Shown here: in pieces, positions 58,757-64,000 of the stretch
Layout of the letters: the number at the start of each line of letters is the position of its first letter
How positions within the stretch are numbered: the stretch's first letter is position 1
DNA from: Brevipalpus yothersi
Lineage: Eukaryota; Arthropoda; Arachnida; Trombidiformes; Tenuipalpidae
Direction: 5' to 3'
Length of the DNA stretch: 64,000 bases
Assembly: GCA_003956705.1 (NCBI GenBank)
Contig: QZCP01000146.1
Coordinates: 186,001 to 250,000 of the forward strand
Position numbers and translations under genes: made by a program
The notes under the pieces: model-generated
The model's database searches: none
Seen by the model: only the letters and a program-made list of their open reading frames with translations
What the model was told of the DNA's origin: nothing

Positions 58757-59668
58757 ATGTTCATCCCTATCTATCGCTTATCCATCGTGATCTTCAATCT
58801 ATTTGTGATAATTAATGTGACAGAACAAAATTGGATTGAGTGTGTTCTCAATGATGGTTGTGATGAAGAGAAGAATAACTGTTCCAGTAGTAGTGAGCCG
58901 AAATCTTTGGCTATGGACAGAGCCCAAGAGCTGCAAAAAGTATGCCCATCACTTTTTCCATCAAATTTGAATGAATTTGACAAAGTACCACTATGTTGTT
59001 CAGCATTTGGGGCTGTACGCTTGGAAGTTTTTTTCAATTCCATCAGAGGAAAATTCCATGATATTTCATGTTGGCTAAATTTCAGAGAACTATTTTGCCA
59101 ACTCATTTGTTCTCCTTATCAAGCTAACTTTGTTAAAATCAAAGAGAAAATTAAGCCGTTCCGGGGTAGTGGTCAAAGAAAAAATTTCAAACCAACTGTT
59201 GAATACCATCTTACTGACGAATATAGTAGTGAAATCTTTGAATCATGTCGTACCATGAACTTTTCTATCAAGTTGGGTCGCCAATCACCTTGTTCAGCTG
59301 AACAAACTCCATGTACTAAATATGAATGGTTCAATGGCTCGGAATATCGAATTCCCTCAATCATGGATTATCAGCTGGAAATTGATTTCAAATTCGAACT
59401 ATTAGGACTCTCGAAGAAAAGCTATCATGATCAGCTGAATGAAACAGCTCATTTCTGTGATAAAAGTATCAGCACTATAGTAGAACCCTGCTATAAAGTT
59501 AAGGGGACGTTCAATTCGTCATATAGAACGAATTTTTTCACAGAGGAGCAATACTTTTCTTATGTTGCAGAATTTATAGTTTCCATAAGTGCCATTTCAA
59601 TAATTTTCTTGGTACTGATTGCTTTTTTCATCTTGAAAATCCGACCAGTTTCTTACAATGGTGATTAA
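58757..59668 (+). CDS. Membrane-anchored NPC1 N-terminal domain protein
   Basis: Single exon, 303 residues. A signal peptide (LSIVIFNLFVIINV) is followed by a domain matching the sterol-binding N-terminal domain of NPC1: LQKVCPSLF, VPLCCSAF, CWLNFRELFCQLICSPYQAN, YSSEIFESCRTMNFS, PCSAEQTPCTKYEWF, CDKS and EPC, 14 cysteines in all. One transmembrane span (~271-294, FIVSISAISIIFLVLIAFFI) and a short tail (KIRPVSYNGD) end the protein. NPC1 itself is ~1,270 residues with 13 spans and exports cholesterol from lysosomes; its N-terminal domain accepts sterol from NPC2. This protein stops after the equivalent of the first span, and no further NPC1 exons are visible downstream. It may bind or present sterols at a membrane; that is inference. 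Confidence 0.8.
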   Translation: MFIPIYRLSIVIFNLFVIINVTEQNWIECVLNDGCDEEKNNCSSSSEPKSLAMDRAQELQKVCPSLFPSNLNEFDKVPLCCSAFGAVRLEVFFNSIRGKFHDISCWLNFRELFCQLICSPYQANFVKIKEKIKPFRGSGQRKNFKPTVEYHLTDEYSSEIFESCRTMNFSIKLGRQSPCSAEQTPCTKYEWFNGSEYRIPSIMDYQLEIDFKFELLGLSKKSYHDQLNETAHFCDKSISTIVEPCYKVKGTFNSSYRTNFFTEEQYFSYVAEFIVSISAISIIFLVLIAFFILKIRPVSYNGD

Positions 59669-60763
59669 TCATCACAAGTTCATCGATCATCATTTATTGT
59701 GTACTTACCATTGTCAATGAGATAGCTTGAAGCTTCAAAAACTGCATAAGCGCTTTTTTTGAATCAATATCGAAGAAACAAATATTTTGTTTTAGAATTT
59801 TTCATAGACATCTTATAGATTCTAGAGAAAGATCGATAACAAAGATCATGCTTCCTCTGAAACAGGATAAATTTTCACTACCAGATTCCGTGATTACTAA
59901 GACAGGACTTCTGTGACTTATATTTCAAATTGTTTGTTAAAATATCAACTTACAATCTTCAGATCTCTCAAATGTTGGATAGATTTAAGAACACAAGTTT
60001 ATTGTTTCATCCACTTCAATTTGAAGAATGATGTCTTTTTTGATGAACAAAATTCTTTTCTTATGCTCTATCGATCAGCATATTCTTGGAATGTTCTCTA
60101 ATGTAATCTCCTAACATTCTAGTTCTAAAATTGACTGATGCCTTGGGCAGTTGATGAAGCTTTCCCTACTATGATTTGAGCTCATTGATTAATCTGTCGC
60201 TTTATGTTGGAGGAAATTCATGTGGAAATTATTCAGATACTTTTATCTTCCAATTAAATACCACTATGAAGTTAATGGGTTTTTTTCAAAATAAAGCACC
60301 AACTTCGAGAAGGTTCTCAGAGATATGGAGATATCGCTGATTTCGTACTTTTCGATCCTTATATCTTTTTTGCGTACATTGTAACATATCGCAGTAACAA
60401 TTAAGTCCGATCGAAAAAAATTGGTCTCATAGGAAAGAAAAATCTATTAAGAAAAAAGGTTCGATGGCTAGAATATCTTGATTTCCTCTCCATACATCAT
60501 TTTCTTATTTTCTTATTTTTTTGCCCTGTATCATGAATTTTGTTGAGATGAGTTTCGTGATGAAAACACCTATTGCAATTACTTCTCCATTAATACAAAG
60601 AAAACAACAAACTGGAACTCATTAGAAAAAATGGTCGTAAATATCATCGGTATCATTTGTTTTCTTAAAGGAATGGCTTTTTCAATCCAAATATTTCCTC
60701 ATGACCCATTTTAGGTATTAATCTTGATTAGAAATTGGAAAAAGTGTTGGCCGACACATCGTA
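59669..60763. other. Intergenic, no gene seen
   Basis: AT-rich sequence without coding signal upstream of the third receptor gene. Confidence 0.5.
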
Positions 60764-62017
60764 ATGTTGCCCATTCGAACTCTTCTTCCCAATTTGGAAT
60801 CGCTGGCTACAGATGCTTCCTCCAAAGCTTATCTTGAATTCATTCGTCAAAGTCTCAGAGCGACTTTTTACTATATTTATGAAAAATTCAATGTCTCTGA
60901 AGTGGAAATGAGTGTTACAGCACTTGAACTCAGTCATTCCCATGGTCGTGAAGTTCTTGCGGATCTTCAACGTGGTGTTGCCGATACATCACTTTATAAT
61001 GTAATTCCATCATCAATTCCCTCAAATGTTACTGCAGCCGGAATATTGACTAACTATTTCCAGTGTAAATTGGTAACTTTTCCCGAATTACACCTCCAGA
61101 CTGAAGAATCTACAGCAGGAGATTTTTTATCTCTCACATTTCTGGGAACTCACACAATAATCTTCTTTTTATTCAACATTTTGGTTCACATTCTATGGTA
61201 TTGGAGAGAAGATAAAAGTTTTTTTCCAATAGCTTGGGAAATTCTCAAAGTGACCTATCGACAAATATTTTCTCGACCAGAAACTTTCCCCATACGAATG
61301 GCTATCATATCTCTATCGGTTGGCTTCACGATATATCAGGCGGTCATAGTGGCTTTGCTGAATACTGACAAGGTTTCAATTGTTCGTTTCACTCAAATTG
61401 AAACCCTAGATGATGCATATAATCAGAATTTTCTCCCAGTCTTAGAAAAACTTTCCGGTTGCCATCAATTGATAAAATCTCAACCTGGTCACTTACAATC
61501 TTTCCTCAACCAGGATTCCAGCCAGGTTTTAAGAAAGCAGGAATCACTCACATCTATTGATGAAATATTGCTGTCTAGTTTATCAACCGGGAACTATCTC
61601 AATAAGATTGTAATTCTTCGATCTTCGATTGCATGGAAAAAATTTCTTTACAAAGCTTGCTCTACTCAGCCAAAGAGTCTCATCAAGAACCCACCATATT
61701 TATCAGCTCCCATAGATATTAAGGAGAATCCTCTGATTATGAGTAAGCTGTTCAGTTTGAGAGGACAAAATTCTCTGAAAAAATATGCTGCAACCCTTAT
61801 AGAACAAGGCCTTCAATACAAGAAGGGAATATTTGCTGAAACTCTCGCTATTGCTGCGGATCCAACATGTATGCATTCTAAACCAGAACCAAAGCATCAA
61901 AAACATTCGCCAGTGGAATTTGCTTTCATTCAACCTCTATTGTTTCTACTGTTGATCGGTTCTGCAATGGCAACGATTGTATTTTTAATGGAAAACATCG
62001 AGTTGGATATCTTTTGA
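60764..62017 (+). CDS. Divergent ionotropic-receptor-like protein, copy 3
   Basis: Single exon, 417 residues, the most diverged of the four. Retained features: start MLPIRTLLPNLESL, S1 with FYYIYEKFNVSEVEM, GREVLADLQRGVADTSLYNV, first span (TIIFFLFNILVHILWYW), second span ending ALLNTDKVSIVRFTQIETLD, and the terminal span (FIQPLLFLLLIGSAMATIVFL). The segment between the first and second spans (SFFPIAWEILKVTYRQIFSR) again replaces a classical pore loop. Presumed chemosensory channel subunit. No signal peptide in frame. Confidence 0.7.
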   Translation: MLPIRTLLPNLESLATDASSKAYLEFIRQSLRATFYYIYEKFNVSEVEMSVTALELSHSHGREVLADLQRGVADTSLYNVIPSSIPSNVTAAGILTNYFQCKLVTFPELHLQTEESTAGDFLSLTFLGTHTIIFFLFNILVHILWYWREDKSFFPIAWEILKVTYRQIFSRPETFPIRMAIISLSVGFTIYQAVIVALLNTDKVSIVRFTQIETLDDAYNQNFLPVLEKLSGCHQLIKSQPGHLQSFLNQDSSQVLRKQESLTSIDEILLSSLSTGNYLNKIVILRSSIAWKKFLYKACSTQPKSLIKNPPYLSAPIDIKENPLIMSKLFSLRGQNSLKKYAATLIEQGLQYKKGIFAETLAIAADPTCMHSKPEPKHQKHSPVEFAFIQPLLFLLLIGSAMATIVFLMENIELDIF

Positions 62018-62564
62018 GGCTGAAAAAAATATCTCTTGTAAACCGAGTGTTAATTCTAACTTTTCATTAATAAACATTATCTTTGCAAATTTATCTTCTC
62101 TCATATATATCAGACAGCCTTATCTAGCTGCTATAGTTGATAATATATTTCGAAGATTGAATAAGATTGTACACTCAAATCCCTTCTGTAAGATAAATGC
62201 ATGAAAAATGGTGAACATTATATATATACAGTCGCTTATTTGACATGAGACAAAAAAGACAAACATAATCTCTTTTTTTTCGTCTACCCTCTGTAAAACA
62301 TTCTTAAGAAGTTCATTCTATATCAATTAGCCTAATTACATGACAGCACGAGTTTGCGAAACATTTTGTCAAAGGATATCAGAGTTGAGACTCCCTCCAT
62401 TATTTGTCCTTGTATTTGTTTTGCATAATTCATTCTCTCCATTCGAGAAAATTTCGAAAACAAACAGCTTTAATTCTCACACTCTTTATTCAATTCTTCT
62501 ATTCAATGTGCTTGATATCCAGTGTTTAGAACCATTTAATTTCGTTTATTGTCAAGGGGCCATT
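62018..62564. other. Spacer before receptor copy 4
   Basis: The reading frame of copy 4 stays open from an ATG at 62340, which would add a 75-residue leader containing hydrophobic LPPLFVLVFVLHN and YSILLFNVLDIQ. Because the other three genes start at the homologous MLP, I place the start at 62565, but this leader could be a genuine signal region of this copy. Confidence 0.4.
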
Positions 62565-63815
62565 ATGTTGCCAAATATTCGGATTTTAGTGGCTGGAATG
62601 GGAGACCTTTTCCCGCTAGATTCTGTTATGAGCGACCCCAAGAGTCCTCTTTGGCCCTTCATCAGAGAGGTATACTACTTTGTCTACTGGAAATTTAATG
62701 TAACTCTCATTCGAATGAATACTACTCTATCCCGGGTTGGAGCTTCAGCAGGATCATCTGTTCTTAGAGATCTTCAATTAGGAAGAGGTGACTTATCCAT
62801 TCATGGACTACTGCCTCATGGGCTTCGTCCCAATATTACAACTGGGCCAATACTTGAAGAAGAAAAGTGTTCCATTATCACTTTTCCTCAACTGAAAGCA
62901 GATGATGAGCCTGATATAACCAAAATTATTACATCGACTAAGCTCAATCTGTCAATTTTGCCATTAATTGTAATGTTTTTGATATTATCTTTTGTTTTTG
63001 CTCGTATTGAACGAATTTCAATGGATAAACGCTTATGGGCATTCTACAAGGTTCTCTTCAAACAAGACTATGAAAGTCCTGATAAGTCCATTCTTCGCTC
63101 ATCTTGGGTACTCGTTATTTTTGGAATTTTATTCTACTATTCTGCCATCTCAGCAGTCACAAATACTGATAGAGTTTCTGTGATAAGGTATAAGAAAATT
63201 GATGAGTTCAGACATGTTCTCGATGACAAAAAGATCGTGGGCATTGAAACTTGGAATTTTTGTGACGATATACTGAAAAGCTCGAACTATAAATTCCGAG
63301 AATATGCCAGGAAAAATCTTTATCCATCCAACCCTGAACACTATAAAGCTTTGGAGGAAATATTCACAAGTGATTTCAATATGCATCCACGAAGTAAATT
63401 AGCCTTGATGGTTCCTCTTTCTCGATGGCGGAAACTCAAATTCACTGGATGCAGTAATGAATTGGAGCTGATGAGAAAGTATCCAGCTTACGTTGGTCGA
63501 CCATATGCAAATAGATTTCAGATCATGATGATCAATTCCAATTATGGCCTTGTAAATCGGAAAAATCTGATAAAATACAGTATGAGTGTGTATGAATGTG
63601 GGCTAAAAAATCATCGACATTTGCTCTCGGAAAAATATGTTCTTTCCAGTCATCGAGATATACATTCATGCTTCTCGTCAGAACTAGAGGATACACGATC
63701 TGAACACAGGCCACTTACCTTACTATTTGTTCAGCCAGCTTTCAAAGTTTTCATGATACTAATTTCCCTATCTTCCCTAGTATTTGCCATAGAGATGTTC
63801 ATTCAAGCAAAATAA
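62565..63815 (+). CDS. Divergent ionotropic-receptor-like protein, copy 4
   Basis: Single exon, 416 residues from MLPNIRILVAGMGDLFPLD. Clearly paralogous to copies 1 and 2: FNVTLIRMNTTLSRV, LQLGRGDLSIHGLLPHGL, first span (LSILPLIVMFLILSFVFARI), RLWAFYKVLFKQDYESPDKS, second span ending SAVTNTDRVSVIRYKKIDEF, IFTSDFNMHPRSKLALMVPL, MINSNYG and a final span ending LVFAIEMF. It is closer to copies 1 and 2, 22 kb away, than to its neighbour copy 3, which suggests that the cluster was contiguous before the array and the transposons grew between. Confidence 0.75.
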   Translation: MLPNIRILVAGMGDLFPLDSVMSDPKSPLWPFIREVYYFVYWKFNVTLIRMNTTLSRVGASAGSSVLRDLQLGRGDLSIHGLLPHGLRPNITTGPILEEEKCSIITFPQLKADDEPDITKIITSTKLNLSILPLIVMFLILSFVFARIERISMDKRLWAFYKVLFKQDYESPDKSILRSSWVLVIFGILFYYSAISAVTNTDRVSVIRYKKIDEFRHVLDDKKIVGIETWNFCDDILKSSNYKFREYARKNLYPSNPEHYKALEEIFTSDFNMHPRSKLALMVPLSRWRKLKFTGCSNELELMRKYPAYVGRPYANRFQIMMINSNYGLVNRKNLIKYSMSVYECGLKNHRHLLSEKYVLSSHRDIHSCFSSELEDTRSEHRPLTLLFVQPAFKVFMILISLSSLVFAIEMFIQAK

Positions 63816-64000
63816 GTTCACAACATGAAGCTAAACATTGGGAATACAGAGGTGTTATCCCTCCTGGATATTTGTAGTAAATGGAAAATCTCAATTAAAA
63901 TAATGAATATTTCCAATCACTTCCATTTATTTTTCATGAAGAGTAGAACACAAAATTATCTTTTTTTCTAGCCGTATGACCTCTCAGAGATCTATAGAAT

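Overview
This is eukaryotic, AT-rich DNA from an arthropod, most likely an acariform mite. The grounds are compact genes with few introns (mostly 66-112 bp) and standard GT/AG sites, a gustatory-receptor-type 7TM gene, a cluster of ionotropic-receptor-like genes, Tc1/mariner-type and LTR elements, and many long (GA)n/(CT)n tracts. The order-level placement is inference; no rRNA, tRNA or mitochondrial marker is present to settle it.

Left part (1-27.5 kb), mostly conserved genes. A weak partial exon and a MITE copy are followed by a decayed serpin (about 2.1-2.8 kb). A short tankyrase (5260-10163, minus) has one ankyrin cluster plus SAM and PARP domains. A gene-poor stretch follows. Then come a Bcl-2-type gene (minus), a coiled-coil gene and TFIIE-beta (plus); a ~270 bp sequence is repeated in inverted orientation upstream of both Bcl-2 and TFIIE-beta. 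Next are a two-exon gustatory receptor, a three-exon U1/matrin-type zinc-finger gene, Bre1 (RNF20/40, minus), mannose-6-phosphate isomerase (plus) and a giant/NFIL3-type bZIP gene (minus).

Middle (27.5-37.9 kb): about 10 kb with no convincing gene, holding diverged direct repeats, a cluster of CCAAT/GGCCATTG motifs and (GA)n tracts. It could be regulatory sequence of the bZIP gene.

Right part (37.9-64 kb): fast-evolving and transposon-rich. Four intronless ionotropic-receptor-like genes (two at 37.9-41.3 kb, two at 60.8-63.8 kb) flank a minus-strand tandem array of an unrecognised gene family whose intact member (55921-57696) has three internal repeats. The other members are broken by a MITE, a Tc1-like fragment and a 10.37 kb insertion with a 7-bp target duplication (CACAACA); the intact paralogue supplies the empty site. 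That insertion is nested: an unclassified ~4.2 kb, more GC-rich element with outward-pointing coding regions contains a 6.2 kb LTR element (139-141 bp LTRs, TTGAC target duplication, TGG-type primer site). The LTR element shows no gag or pol but carries a broken copy of the RalGAP-beta N-terminus joined to an ISG20/REX4-like exonuclease fragment, an antisense intron-containing host-like gene piece and a transposase fragment. Between array and receptors lies a membrane-anchored protein that is only the NPC1 N-terminal sterol-binding domain.
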